Positions 15,676-23,534 are shown, numbered from the stretch's first letter. The stretch is DNA of 47,442 nt from JBBARC01 sp040400005 (GCA_040400005.1 JBBARC010000022.1:1-47442), one strand, 5' to 3'. Translations and numbers: made by a program. The notes: generated from the sequence alone by a model not told the origin.

Positions 15676-17139
15676 CTACTCCGCGGCCTCGCCAATCCGC
15701 GCTTTTATCGCAGTATTGACCAGGGCCGGATTGCCCTTGCCGGCCATCGCCTTCATTACCTGACCCACAAAAAAGCCAAATAATTTGTCCTTGCCGGCCT
15801 TATATTCGGCCAATTTATCAGGGTTGGCGGCCAAAACGGCGTCCACCGCGGCATCTATCGCCCCCGTATCGGTGACCTGGCGCAGGCCCTTGGCTGCCAC
15901 AATGGCGGCGGCCTGCTGCCCGGTTTCCACCATCGCCTCAAACACATCTTTGGCGATGCGGCCGTTGATGGTGCCGTCGCTGATCAGGTCGATCAGGCCG
16001 CCTAAGGCGCCGGCGCTCACCGGGCTGGTCTCGATCGTGCTGCTGGTGCGGTTCAGGGCCGCGAAAAAATCACCCAGCATCCAGTTGGCGGCCAGTTTGG
16101 CGTCGCGCCCGCGGGCGAGCGCCTCGTAGAAATCGGCAATCGCCTGTTCGGCGACCAACTGCAGGGCATCGTAGGGCGGCAGACCGTACTCGCGCACAAA
16201 ACGGGCGCGTTTGGCATCGGGCAATTCCGGCAAGCCCGCTTTCAGCGTATCTACAAAATCCTGCGTCAGGATCAGCGGCAGCAAATCGGGATCGGGGAAA
16301 TAGCGGTAATCATGCGCATCTTCCTTGCTGCGCATTGATCGGGTTTCTCCGCGGGCGGGGTCATACAGCCGGGTTTCCTGTTTTACGGTGCCGCCATTTT
16401 CATACAATTCCACTTGCCGGCGGGCTTCAACTTCTACGGCCTGCATCACAAAGCGAATGGAATTGACGTTTTTAATTTCGCACCTGGTGCGAAAATCCTC
16501 GCCCGCCTTGCGCACCGATACGTTCACATCGGCGCGCATCGATCCTTCATCCATGTTGCCATCGCAGGTGCCCAAATAGCGCAGCAGCGTGCGCAGCTTG
16601 CGCAGATAGGCGCCGGCTTCTTCGGGGGTGCGAATATCGGGTTCGCTGACAATTTCCATCAGTGCCACGCCAGCCCGGTTAAGGTCGATAAACGACTGGC
16701 TGGCGTGCTGATCGTGCAGAGATTTGCCGGCATCCTGTTCCAGATGCAGCCTGGTCACGCCAATGTCTTTGGTGGTGCCATCGGCAAGCTCGATGTTGAC
16801 AACGCCGGTGCCAACAATCGGGTGGGCAAATTGGCTGATCTGGTAGCCGGCTGGCAAATCCGCATAAAAATAGTTTTTGCGATCAAACCGGCTGACTAAA
16901 TTTATCTGCGCATTCAAACCCAGCCCGGTGCGCACGGCTTGGGCCACACATTCCTGGTTTAGCACCGGCAGCATGCCGGGGAAGCCGGCATCAACAAAGC
17001 TCACCTGCGTATTCGGCTCGGCGCCAAACACCGTTGATGCGCCTGAAAACAATTTGGATTTGCTAATTACCTGGGCGTGCACTTCCAGGCCTACCACCAC
17101 TTCCCACGGGCCAGTGTTGCCTTCAATGATATAGCTCAT
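15676..17139 (-). CDS. gatB: Asp-tRNA(Asn)/Glu-tRNA(Gln) amidotransferase subunit B
   Basis: A 487-aa subunit of GatCAB, which binds misacylated Glu-tRNA(Gln) and Asp-tRNA(Asn) and transfers ammonia to make the cognate amide. Characteristic segments are V-V-G-L-E-V-H-A-Q, F-C/A-G-A and D-A-G-F-P-G-M-L-P near the front, D-R-K-N-Y-F-Y-A-D-L-P-A-G-Y-Q-I-S-Q, H-L-E-Q-D-A-G-K-S, and D-Y-R-Y-F-P-D-P-D-L. The C-terminal YqeY-like helical domain follows. ATG 17139 has a GGGAG Shine-Dalgarno and overlaps the gatA stop by 4 bp. It is last of the gatC-gatA-gatB operon. Its presence implies indirect Gln- and/or Asn-tRNA synthesis. Confidence 0.98.
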   Translation of the reverse strand: MSYIIEGNTGPWEVVVGLEVHAQVISKSKLFSGASTVFGAEPNTQVSFVDAGFPGMLPVLNQECVAQAVRTGLGLNAQINLVSRFDRKNYFYADLPAGYQISQFAHPIVGTGVVNIELADGTTKDIGVTRLHLEQDAGKSLHDQHASQSFIDLNRAGVALMEIVSEPDIRTPEEAGAYLRKLRTLLRYLGTCDGNMDEGSMRADVNVSVRKAGEDFRTRCEIKNVNSIRFVMQAVEVEARRQVELYENGGTVKQETRLYDPARGETRSMRSKEDAHDYRYFPDPDLLPLILTQDFVDTLKAGLPELPDAKRARFVREYGLPPYDALQLVAEQAIADFYEALARGRDAKLAANWMLGDFFAALNRTSSTIETSPVSAGALGGLIDLISDGTINGRIAKDVFEAMVETGQQAAAIVAAKGLRQVTDTGAIDAAVDAVLAANPDKLAEYKAGKDKLFGFFVGQVMKAMAGKGNPALVNTAIKARIGEAAE

Positions 17140-18620
17140 GCTGCTGCTCCCGCACGAATGGCCGGCATGTGCGAAAATCCAGCCGCATCTTCAATCACTT
17201 GGGAAACCGCAAACACGGTTTCTTCATCAAACGGCTTGCCGATAATCTGCAAACCTAGTGGCAAACCTTGCCGATCCAGCCCTGCCGGCACCGACATGCC
17301 CGGCACGCCGGCGATGCTGGCTGGCACGGTAAAGATATCGTTCAGATACATCGCCACGGGGTCGTTCATTTTTTCACCCTGGGCGAAGGCCGCCGATGGT
17401 GCGGTGGGGGTGAGCAGCGCATCGACATCGGCAAACACATCGGTAAAATCTTTCAGTATCAGCGCCCGCACTTTTTGCGCGCGCAGATAATAGGCATCGT
17501 AATATCCGGCCGACAGCACATAGGTGCCGATTAAAATGCGGCGTTTCACTTCCTCGCCAAAACCTTCGGCGCGGGTGCGTTCATACAGTTCGATCAAATC
17601 ATCGCCGGCCACCCGGCGGCCAAAGCGCACGCCATCATAGCGCGACAGGTTGGATGAGGCTTCTGCCGGCGCCACAATATAGTACGTTGCTAAACCATAT
17701 TTGGTGTGTGGCAGGGATACATCGACAATGTCGGCGCCGGCGGCACGCAGCCAATCCAGGCCTTTTTGCCACAGCGCCTCAATTTCGGCCGGCATGCCAT
17801 CGGCGCGGTATTCGCGTGGTACGCCAATGCGCAAACCTTTCACCCCACGATTACAGGCGGCTTCGTAATTGGCTACCGGCAGATTAAAACTGGTGCTGTC
17901 ATTGGCATCAAAACCGGCCATGGCCCCCAGCAATATCGCGTTATCGCGCACGGTGCGGGCAAAACTGCCAGGCTGATCCAGCGAGCTTGCAAACGCTACG
18001 ACACCAAAGCGCGAACAGCGGCCGTAGGTGGGCTTTATGCCAGCAACGCCGCAAAATGATGCCGGCTGGCGGATTGATCCGCCGGTATCAGTGCCAGTGG
18101 CGCCCATGGCCATGCGCGCGGCAACTGCTGCGGCCGACCCGCCCGATGATCCACCGGGCACCAGCAATGCGGCAGGGTCGCCGGCGCGTTGCCAGGGGTT
18201 GACCACCGGGCCAAACGCCGATGTCATGTTGGAAGACCCCATGGCGAATTCATCCAAATTCGCCTTGCCCAAAAACACCGCACCGGCCGCCTTTAAATTG
18301 GCGGTCACCGTGCTTTCATAGGGCGGCACAAAATTTTCTAAAATCCGGCTGCCCGCCGTGGTGCGCACGCCGTTGGTGCAAAACAAATCTTTAATTGCCA
18401 GCGGAATGCCGGCAAGCTCCCCCGCATCGCCGCGCGCCAAGGCGGCATCAGCGGCTTTGGCGTCCGACCGGGCGGCATCACCGGTTACCGTAATAAACGC
18501 ATTTAGCGTGGGGTTAAGCGCTGCCACCGCCGCCACATGGGCATCCACCAATTCCACGGCCGAAAATTTGCGTGCGCGCAGCCCGTCACGGGCGGCGGCG
18601 ATGGTGAGGTTGGTTAGCAT
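17136..18620 (-). CDS. gatA: Asp-tRNA(Asn)/Glu-tRNA(Gln) amidotransferase subunit A
   Basis: The 494-aa amidase-signature subunit that hydrolyses glutamine to supply ammonia to GatB. The Ser-cisSer-Lys triad is visible: Lys in G-I-P-L-A-I-K-D-L-F, then P-G-G-S-S-G-G-S-A-A-A-V-A (signature) with the cis-Ser, and the nucleophile region T-G-T-D-T-G-G-S-I-R-Q-P-A-S-F. The start overlaps the gatC stop by one base (TAATG) and the gatA stop overlaps gatB by 4 bp, so all three subunits are translationally coupled. Length is typical. Confidence 0.98.
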   Translation of the reverse strand: MLTNLTIAAARDGLRARKFSAVELVDAHVAAVAALNPTLNAFITVTGDAARSDAKAADAALARGDAGELAGIPLAIKDLFCTNGVRTTAGSRILENFVPPYESTVTANLKAAGAVFLGKANLDEFAMGSSNMTSAFGPVVNPWQRAGDPAALLVPGGSSGGSAAAVAARMAMGATGTDTGGSIRQPASFCGVAGIKPTYGRCSRFGVVAFASSLDQPGSFARTVRDNAILLGAMAGFDANDSTSFNLPVANYEAACNRGVKGLRIGVPREYRADGMPAEIEALWQKGLDWLRAAGADIVDVSLPHTKYGLATYYIVAPAEASSNLSRYDGVRFGRRVAGDDLIELYERTRAEGFGEEVKRRILIGTYVLSAGYYDAYYLRAQKVRALILKDFTDVFADVDALLTPTAPSAAFAQGEKMNDPVAMYLNDIFTVPASIAGVPGMSVPAGLDRQGLPLGLQIIGKPFDEETVFAVSQVIEDAAGFSHMPAIRAGAAA

Positions 18621-18907
18621 TATTCAACAACTTTCGGCACGGTGAAAAACAAACCATCGCGCGCCGGCGCGTTGGCTAAAATACGCGCAGGATAGCCACC
18701 ATCGGTGACCACATCAGGGCGCAGACGCAGGGCAATGGCGGCACCACCGGTGAGCGGCTCAATGCCATCCACATTCACTTCGGCGAGCTGCTCAATCCAG
18801 CCCAAAATGGCGTTCAGCTCAGTCTGCATGCGCGGCACATCAGCCTGCGGCAGGCTAATGCGAGAAAGCTTGGCAATACGCAAAACGGTTTCGGCATCTA
18901 ACGACAT
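18620..18907 (-). CDS. gatC: Asp-tRNA(Asn)/Glu-tRNA(Gln) amidotransferase subunit C
   Basis: A 95-aa small subunit that wraps around the GatA-GatB interface. The start is ATG 18907 (M-S-L-D-A-E-T-V-L-R-I-A-K-L-S-R-I), preceded by AAGGA at the right distance; the in-frame extension upstream reads repeat sequence. Family marks are A-K-L-S-R-I, N-A-I-L-G-W-I-E-Q-L, V-D-G-I-E-P-L and the C-terminal R-D-G-L-F-F-T-V-P-K-V-V-E. First gene of the gatCAB operon, whose promoter must lie in or near the structured repeat at 18939-19128. Confidence 0.96.
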   Translation of the reverse strand: MSLDAETVLRIAKLSRISLPQADVPRMQTELNAILGWIEQLAEVNVDGIEPLTGGAAIALRLRPDVVTDGGYPARILANAPARDGLFFTVPKVVE

Positions 18908-18938
18908 GGGGGGTCCTTGGGCGGTAGGATAAGGAAGG

Positions 18939-19122
18939 CCAGGGGCTTTGCCCCTGGACCCCATTAAAGGCGCGCCTTTAAAATCCTTTAGGTTGGGTTT
19001 GGGGGGAAGGGGGCTCGCACGGTGCGTTGCACGGTTCGTGTCAGCCCCCTTCCCCCCAAACCCAAGTTAAGGGTTCTAAGGGCCTGCCCTTAGTGGGGGG
19101 CGAGGGGGCAAAGCCCCTCGCC
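18939..19122. repeat. Long nested inverted repeat between gatC and ruvX
   Basis: The whole region is one imperfect inverted repeat with ~80-bp arms around a 27-nt centre (19016-19042). The inner 23 bp of the arms (18993-19015 and 19043-19065) are perfectly complementary. Each arm contains its own palindromes at matching positions. Left arm: CCAGGGGC-TTT-GCCCCTGG (18939-18957) and the 18-bp perfect palindrome TTAAAGGCGCGCCTTTAA (18964-18981). Right arm: CTAAGGGC-CT-GCCCTTAG (19076-19093) and GGCGAGGGG/CCCCTCGCC (19099-19122). The organisation mirrors the other dispersed repeat in the window, but the sequence is unrelated. Confidence 0.88.
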
Positions 19123-19128
19123 TTTTTT
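19099..19128 (+). terminator. Terminator-like hairpin 25 bp upstream of ruvX
   Basis: A perfect 9-bp GC stem (19099-19107 with 19114-19122), a 6-nt loop and TTTTTT (19123-19128) fit an intrinsic terminator on the plus strand. Its place just ahead of ruvX is odd: it would stop transcripts entering from the left, or act as an attenuator. It also forms the outer end of the nested inverted repeat, so it may simply be part of a mobile repeat. Confidence 0.55.
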
Positions 19129-19153
19129 ACTACCACCAAGGATACCGCCACCG

Positions 19154-19618
19154 ATGGCCATCAGCAACCTAACCGATCTGCGGGCAGCCCTGGCCCCTGG
19201 CACCAGGCTGATTGGGATCGACCCTGGCCGCCGGGTGATTGGGCTGGCCTTGTCGGATGTGAGCCTAACCATTGCGTCCCCCATGGGGGCTTTGGCGCGC
19301 GGCAAGCTGGGTGCCAATGCGGCGGCGATTGCCAAGATTGCGCGCGTGCAGGGGGCGGGGGGGCTGGTGGTGGGGTTGCCGTTGTCGATGGATGGCACGT
19401 TGGGGCCGGCGGCGCAGGCGGCGCGCGATTGGGCGCGGGCGTTGAGCGAGGCGACTGGGCTGCCGGGGGCGATGTGGGATGAGCGTTTGTCGAGTGCGGC
19501 GGTGAACCGGTTTTTGATCAGCGAGGCGGATATGACGCGGGCGCGGCGAGCGGAAATTGTTGATTCCATGGCGGCGGCCTACATGTTGCAAGCAGCTTTG
19601 GATGCGACTGGTCGGTAA
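19154..19618 (+). CDS. ruvX: RuvX/YqgF family putative Holliday junction resolvase (pre-16S rRNA processing nuclease)
   Basis: A 154-aa RNase H-fold nuclease. YqgF proteins process the 5' end of pre-16S rRNA and were first predicted as Holliday junction resolvases. Motifs: G-I-D-P-G-R-R-V-I-G-L-A-L-S-D (first catalytic Asp), G-L-V-V-G-L-P-L-S-M-D-G, W-D-E-R-L-S-S (catalytic Glu region), and the late D of E-I-V-D-S-M-A-A-A. A weak AGGA lies before the ATG. Transcribed away from gatCAB, with a large palindromic region between them. Confidence 0.93.
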   Translation: MAISNLTDLRAALAPGTRLIGIDPGRRVIGLALSDVSLTIASPMGALARGKLGANAAAIAKIARVQGAGGLVVGLPLSMDGTLGPAAQAARDWARALSEATGLPGAMWDERLSSAAVNRFLISEADMTRARRAEIVDSMAAAYMLQAALDATGR

Positions 19619-19728
19619 CGTGCACGTGACGCGACAATGTCGCTGGACGTGCTGCGGTAGTGGTGGCACACCCGGCGCCGTTCACGCGTCTGTGAACAGC
19701 CGCGCCTCACCAAGGGAAACCCCGTTTT
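19619..19728 (+). promoter_or_regulatory. Leader of the 307-aa gene with two small palindromes
   Basis: The 110-bp gap contains GCGACA-A-TGTCGC (19631-19643) and GTTCAC-GCGTCT-GTGAAC (19680-19697). Both are symmetrical enough to be operator-type sites, but no regulator is known for them and both could be chance. A purine-rich AGGGAA precedes the ATG at 19729. Confidence 0.25.
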
Positions 19729-20652
19729 ATGCTGCGCACCGAGATCGTTAGTGGTTTAGAAAGCCTGTTGGGCGCGATGGCTGCGGCCGAGGTGCCTGAT
19801 GTGGTGGAACGGGTGTACCGTGATGTGTCGCGCCAGGCCGGTGAGCCGGTGAAAACCACTGATGTGCTGATTTGCTATCAAAAATTCATGATGTCCTACA
19901 GCACTAAATTCACCGATGTGGAACGCCGCATGATGCGCGTGCTCGATATTCAGGAATTTGCCGAAACCGATTGGTGGGGCAGCCTGATCGCGGCCTCGGG
20001 CGGTGGCACGCAACTGCCGGAACCAGCCACCATTGGCCGCCCGCTGTACCGGCTGCGTTTTGTGATTGATTATTTGCCCAGCGTGATCGCGCTGCTGCGC
20101 CAGGATGCGCCGCAGGCTCCCGCCAAGGGCCGCGGGCCGGGGCGGTTTGTGCTGCAATTGTCGGAAGAAGGCGGGCGCTATTCATCGCCCGCGCGCATTA
20201 TTGCGGCGATCGAGGCGGTGACCCAGTTGTATCAGGCGTTTGCCGATTTGCTGGGACTGCCGGAAAGCGATTTGCTGGTGCAGGCGTGCGATTCCGGTGC
20301 CGACAAAACGTTTACGTTTAGCGGCCTGCCAGAACTGACCGAGCGTGTAGTGGAATGCTTGCTGGAAGTGTGGCGCAACGCGATTTATTTTCGCGAAAAG
20401 AAATTCGCCGATCGGCTGGATCTGATCGCCAAGGCGCTGCCGGTGTTGAACGACATTGCGCACGCCGAGGAACAATCGCGCATCGCGCCGGAACGGGCTG
20501 AATTAATTCGCCGCAAAGTGATTGGGGCTGCCCAAAAATTCATCGAAACCGGCTCGACCATCCCGGAGATGGAGAATTTTACCAGCTACGTGCCGCGCCA
20601 GTTGCTGGCGCCGAAAGAGGCGCTGCTGCTGGAAGGCAAGCACGCGGCTTAG
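19729..20652 (+). CDS. Conserved-looking hypothetical protein, 307 aa, mostly helical
   Basis: I do not recognise this family. The protein is soluble (no signal peptide, no membrane helix), acidic and predicted largely alpha-helical, with segments such as D-V-L-I-C-Y-Q-K-F-M-M-S-Y-S-T-K-F-T-D-V-E-R-R-M-M and F-V-I-D-Y-L-P-S-V-I-A-L-L-R. A Pro/Ala/Gly-rich linker lies near residue 125-133. No catalytic motif, zinc site or nucleotide-binding loop stands out. Good codon bias and an uninterrupted frame make it a real gene. It follows ruvX on the same strand after 110 bp and ends at a strong hairpin, converging on the Lrp-type gene. Confidence 0.8.
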   Translation: MLRTEIVSGLESLLGAMAAAEVPDVVERVYRDVSRQAGEPVKTTDVLICYQKFMMSYSTKFTDVERRMMRVLDIQEFAETDWWGSLIAASGGGTQLPEPATIGRPLYRLRFVIDYLPSVIALLRQDAPQAPAKGRGPGRFVLQLSEEGGRYSSPARIIAAIEAVTQLYQAFADLLGLPESDLLVQACDSGADKTFTFSGLPELTERVVECLLEVWRNAIYFREKKFADRLDLIAKALPVLNDIAHAEEQSRIAPERAELIRRKVIGAAQKFIETGSTIPEMENFTSYVPRQLLAPKEALLLEGKHAA

Positions 20653-20654
20653 CC

Positions 20655-20693
20655 TGAGCCGGCCAGGCAGGATCACCCGCGCTGGCCGGCTCA
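20655..20693 (+). terminator. Strong hairpin between convergent genes
   Basis: TGAGCCGGCCAG (20655-20666) and CTGGCCGGCTCA (20682-20693) are a perfect 12-bp inverted repeat with a 15-nt loop, immediately after the stop of the 307-aa gene. No T-tract follows, so it may be a bidirectional or Rho-assisted terminator or an RNA 3'-end stabiliser. Confidence 0.5.
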
Positions 20694-20711
20694 TCAGCAG
20701 ACGGCACAGCG

Positions 20712-20759
20712 TTAGACTGGCACAGGGTTAGACTGGCACCGGGTTAGACTGGCACCGCG
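20712..20759. repeat. 16-bp tandem repeat duplicating the 3' end of the Lrp-type gene
   Basis: Three units beginning TTAGACTGGCAC: 20712-20727, 20728-20743 and 20744-20759, differing at one to three bases at their ends. On the minus strand each begins with ..V-P-V-stop; the regulator gene terminates in the first unit it reaches (20746-20744). Same architecture as 10413-10480 but unrelated sequence. Confidence 0.9.
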
Positions 20760-21196
20760 GTGGTGTATTTCACCTGGCTGAGGGCGAAATGCGATGCGGC
20801 GGTGGCGACCGCCGGGTGGCGCAGTAATTCGCGCATGAGGAAGCGCTCATACTGCGCGACATCGGCGACAACCACCCGCATCTGATAATCCCATTCGCCC
20901 GACATGGCGTGACATTCCATTACTGCGGTGTGCGATCGGACAAAGCGCTCAAACGCTTGGCGCGCCTCTTCATCATGCGTGCGCATGCGCACCTGGCACA
21001 TCACATTAACCCCCCGATCAACCTGCTGGGGGTCGACCAGGCGCACCAGGCCGCGCAAAACGCCGGTCGTTTCAAGCGCCTGAATGCGCCGCCAGCATGA
21101 GGCGGGTGAGGCGCCGACCTCCTGCGCGAGTGCGGTGTTGCTGCGGGCGGCATCGTGTTGAAGGGCGCGCAGAAGACGCCGATCGAGTTCATCCAC
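20744..21196 (-). CDS. Lrp/AsnC-family transcriptional regulator
   Basis: A 150-aa protein with an N-terminal winged helix-turn-helix (M-D-E-L-D-R-R-L-L-R-A-L-Q.., recognition region A-S-P-A-S-C-W-R-R-I-Q-A-L-E) and a C-terminal RAM/AsnC ligand domain (E-C-H-A-M-S-G-E-W-D-Y at the effector-binding turn). It is divergent from phhA across 111 bp of AT-rich DNA, the usual arrangement for a local regulator, so it probably controls phenylalanine/tyrosine catabolism in response to an aromatic amino acid. That role is inference from position and from known Lrp-type aromatic regulators. Its stop codon lies in a 16-bp tandem repeat. Confidence 0.9.
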   Translation of the reverse strand: MDELDRRLLRALQHDAARSNTALAQEVGASPASCWRRIQALETTGVLRGLVRLVDPQQVDRGVNVMCQVRMRTHDEEARQAFERFVRSHTAVMECHAMSGEWDYQMRVVVADVAQYERFLMRELLRHPAVATAASHFALSQVKYTTAVPV

Positions 21197-21307
21197 GTGA
21201 TTACATCCAATCGAAAATGCACGAAATTTGAAAGATATTACGACATATTTGGCAAAAATAAGCGATGATGAACACTTTTTATTCAGGTTAAGTGATAGAT
21301 TTACACC
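21197..21307. promoter_or_regulatory. Divergent Lrp-phhA control region
   Basis: 111 bp, clearly more AT-rich than its surroundings (for example AAATTTGAAAGATATT and ACTTTTTATTCAGGTTAAG). It must hold the promoters of both genes and, by analogy with Lrp-family systems, the regulator's binding sites. I cannot define exact -35/-10 boxes or a clean palindromic Lrp site. Confidence 0.5.
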
Positions 21308-22198
21308 ATGAGTGACGCCGCCGCCTTACCGCCCGCAATGGCGCCCCCAATGGCGCCGGCTGGCAGCGCTGCCGATTGGACCCTGGCGCAGGGCTGGCAC
21401 AGCTATCGCGCCGCCGATCACGCGCTGTGGGATCGTCTGTTTGCCCGCCAGCGTGCCATGTTAGCGGCGCGCGCGACGCCGGCCTTTCTCAAGGGGGTGG
21501 ATGTTTTGCGGCTGTCCAGGCCGGGCATACCTGAGTTCACCGAGCTCTCGGCGCGGCTGATGGACCTTACCGGATGGTCCGTGGTGGCGGTGCCGGGGTT
21601 GGTGCCGGACGCGGTGTTTTTTGAGCACTTGGCCAATCGCCGCTTTGTCGCTGGCCGCTTCATCCGCAGCGCGGCGCAGTGCGATTACCTGCCGGAACCC
21701 GATATTTTTCACGACGTGTTCGGCCACGTGCCGCTGCTCGCCGATCCGGTTTTTGCGGACTTCATGCAAGCCTATGGCGCGGGTGGGTTGCGCGCGCGCA
21801 AACAAGGTGCGCTCGATCGGCTGGCGCGCCTCTATTGGTACACCGTGGAGTTTGGCCTGATCCGTGCGGCCGGCGGGCTTAAGCTGTATGGTGCCGGGAT
21901 TGCGTCGAGCCACGGCGAAGCGATTTTCGCGCTCGATGATCCGGCGCCGCACCGTTTGGCGTTTGACCTCAAACGCCTGATGCGGACCCCATACCGGATC
22001 GATGATTATCAACAGACCTACTTCGTGATCGATAGTTTTGACGACCTGCTGGCGCAGACGCTGAACACCGATTTTGCCCCGCTGTATGACGAGGTTGCCG
22101 GGCTGCCCGATCTGGCGGCGGACACCATTGTGCCTGAGGACAAGGTTATCTGGCGCGGCACGCAAGCCGGCGCGGTGCGGCGGCGCGCGGTGGGATGA
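21308..22198 (+). CDS. phhA: Phenylalanine 4-monooxygenase
   Basis: A 296-aa bacterial aromatic amino acid hydroxylase, converting L-Phe to L-Tyr with O2 and tetrahydropterin at a non-heme iron. The iron facial triad is visible: H135 and H140 in P-D-I-F-H-D-V-F-G-H-V-P-L-L, and E181 in W-Y-T-V-E-F-G-L. A Pro/Ala-rich ~20-residue N-terminal tail precedes the core; there is no ACT domain, as expected for the bacterial form. First gene of phhA-hppD-VOC-fahA. A 160-bp palindromic repeat separates it from hppD, so downstream expression may be attenuated or separately controlled. The pterin-recycling partner phhB is at 42013. Confidence 0.96.
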   Translation: MSDAAALPPAMAPPMAPAGSAADWTLAQGWHSYRAADHALWDRLFARQRAMLAARATPAFLKGVDVLRLSRPGIPEFTELSARLMDLTGWSVVAVPGLVPDAVFFEHLANRRFVAGRFIRSAAQCDYLPEPDIFHDVFGHVPLLADPVFADFMQAYGAGGLRARKQGALDRLARLYWYTVEFGLIRAAGGLKLYGAGIASSHGEAIFALDDPAPHRLAFDLKRLMRTPYRIDDYQQTYFVIDSFDDLLAQTLNTDFAPLYDEVAGLPDLAADTIVPEDKVIWRGTQAGAVRRRAVG

Positions 22199-22255
22199 TG
22201 CCGATAGGGTCTGTAACTTTTACCGGCGTTGGCTGCCTGCCGTCCGGGAGCCTGG

Positions 22256-22415
22256 CAGGGCACTCGGGTGAATGCAAAAAAGAAACAAAAAAGACTTTTT
22301 TGACGTTTGGTTGTGGATAAGGTGCAGCCAAAAGTCCCAGTCCCCAGTTTCAAAAGTCTTTTTGCTTCTTTTTCTTCAGAAAAAGATGAGTCTTACCTTT
22401 CACCCGATTGCCCTG
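22256..22415. repeat. Dispersed nested palindromic repeat, copy B (inside the phhA-hppD operon)
   Basis: Ends CAGGGCACTCGGGTGAA (22256-22272) and TTCACCCGATTGCCCTG (22399-22415) are inverted with one mismatch. Inner arms are AAAAAAGACTTTTTT (left; the left hairpin is reduced) and AAAAGTCTTTTTG followed by the CTTCTTTTTCTTCAGAAAAA hairpin (right). The core differs from the other copies. It ends 12 bp before the hppD ATG, directly abutting its Shine-Dalgarno. Confidence 0.88.
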
Positions 22416-22427
22416 GGGAGCCTAGTC

Positions 22428-23534
22428 ATGACCCTTGATCCGCACAGTACTCTTGATCCGCACAACCCGCTCGGCCTCGACGGTTTTGAGTTCGTCGAAT
22501 TCACCGCACCGCAAAAGGGCGTGCTAGAGCCTGTCTTCGCCGCGATGGGGTTTGTTCTGATTGCGCGGCACCGGTCTAAGGACGTGCAGCTCTGGCGCCA
22601 GGGCGACATTAACCTGATCGCCAATTATCAGCAGCAGGCACCGGCGGCCTATTTCGCCGCCGAACACGGCGCGTCGGCCTGCGGCATGGGGTTTCGTGTC
22701 AAAAACGCCAAGCGTGCCTATGAGCAGGCCTTGGCGCGCGGGGCGGAACCGGTGGCGACCAGGACTGGCCCGATGGAGCTGCGCCTGCCCGCGATCAGGG
22801 GCATTGGCGGGTCGATCATCTATTTGATTGATCGCTATGGCGAGGCCCTATCCATCTACGACATCGACTTCGATTATCTGCCTGGCGTGGACCGCAAACC
22901 GGCTGGCGCCGGGCTGCGGTTGATCGACCATCTAACCCATAACGTCTATCGCGGCCGGATCGCCCATTGGGCCGGTTTCTATGAGCGGATCTTCAATTTT
23001 CGAGAGATCCGCTATTTCGATATCAAGGGTGAGCATACCGGCCTGACCAGCAAGGCGATGACCGCGCCCGATGGTTTGATCCGCATTCCGCTTAACGAAG
23101 AGGGGGCTGGCGGCGGTGGCCAGATTGATGAGTATTTGCGCGACTATAACGGCGAGGGGATTCAGCACATCGCCTTTCAATGCGATGATCTGATGGCTTG
23201 CTGGGACCGTTTGCAGGCGCAGGGCGTGCCGTTTATGACCGCACCGCCGCAAACCTATTACGAGATGCTGGAGGACAGGCTGCCCGGCCATGGCGAACCG
23301 ACCGCAGACCTGCAGCGCCGCGGCATCCTGCTGGACGGATCGACCGCTGCGGGCGATCCGCGGCTATTGCTGCAAATCTTCTCGCAGGCGCAGATCGGGC
23401 CAGTGTTTTTTGAATTTATCCAACGCAAAAAGGATGACGGTTTCGGCGAGGGCAATTTCAAGGCGCTGTTCCAATCGATCGAACGCGACCAGCTGCGGCG
23501 GGGCGTGCTGGTTGGCGCGGACCGCCTGCCATGA
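22428..23534 (+). CDS. hppD: 4-hydroxyphenylpyruvate dioxygenase
   Basis: A 368-aa non-heme iron dioxygenase that converts 4-hydroxyphenylpyruvate to homogentisate. Start ATG 22428 with GGGGAG just upstream; the longer open frame runs back through the palindromic repeat and is not coding. Iron ligands: H168 (L-I-D-H-L-T-H), H247 (G-I-Q-H-I-A-F) and E329 (P-V-F-F-E-F-I-Q-R). The C-terminal D-G-F-G-E-G-N-F-K-A-L-F helix that closes the active site is present. Its stop overlaps the next ATG (ATGA). No dedicated tyrosine aminotransferase is in the window. Confidence 0.96.
   Translation: MTLDPHSTLDPHNPLGLDGFEFVEFTAPQKGVLEPVFAAMGFVLIARHRSKDVQLWRQGDINLIANYQQQAPAAYFAAEHGASACGMGFRVKNAKRAYEQALARGAEPVATRTGPMELRLPAIRGIGGSIIYLIDRYGEALSIYDIDFDYLPGVDRKPAGAGLRLIDHLTHNVYRGRIAHWAGFYERIFNFREIRYFDIKGEHTGLTSKAMTAPDGLIRIPLNEEGAGGGGQIDEYLRDYNGEGIQHIAFQCDDLMACWDRLQAQGVPFMTAPPQTYYEMLEDRLPGHGEPTADLQRRGILLDGSTAAGDPRLLLQIFSQAQIGPVFFEFIQRKKDDGFGEGNFKALFQSIERDQLRRGVLVGADRLP

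Noticed and set aside
22272..22427. N-terminal extension of hppD reading through the palindromic repeat
   Set aside because: The residues are encoded by repeat copy B (K-K-D-F-F-D type), hppD homologues begin near M-T-L-D, and ATG 22428 has a GGGGAG in front.
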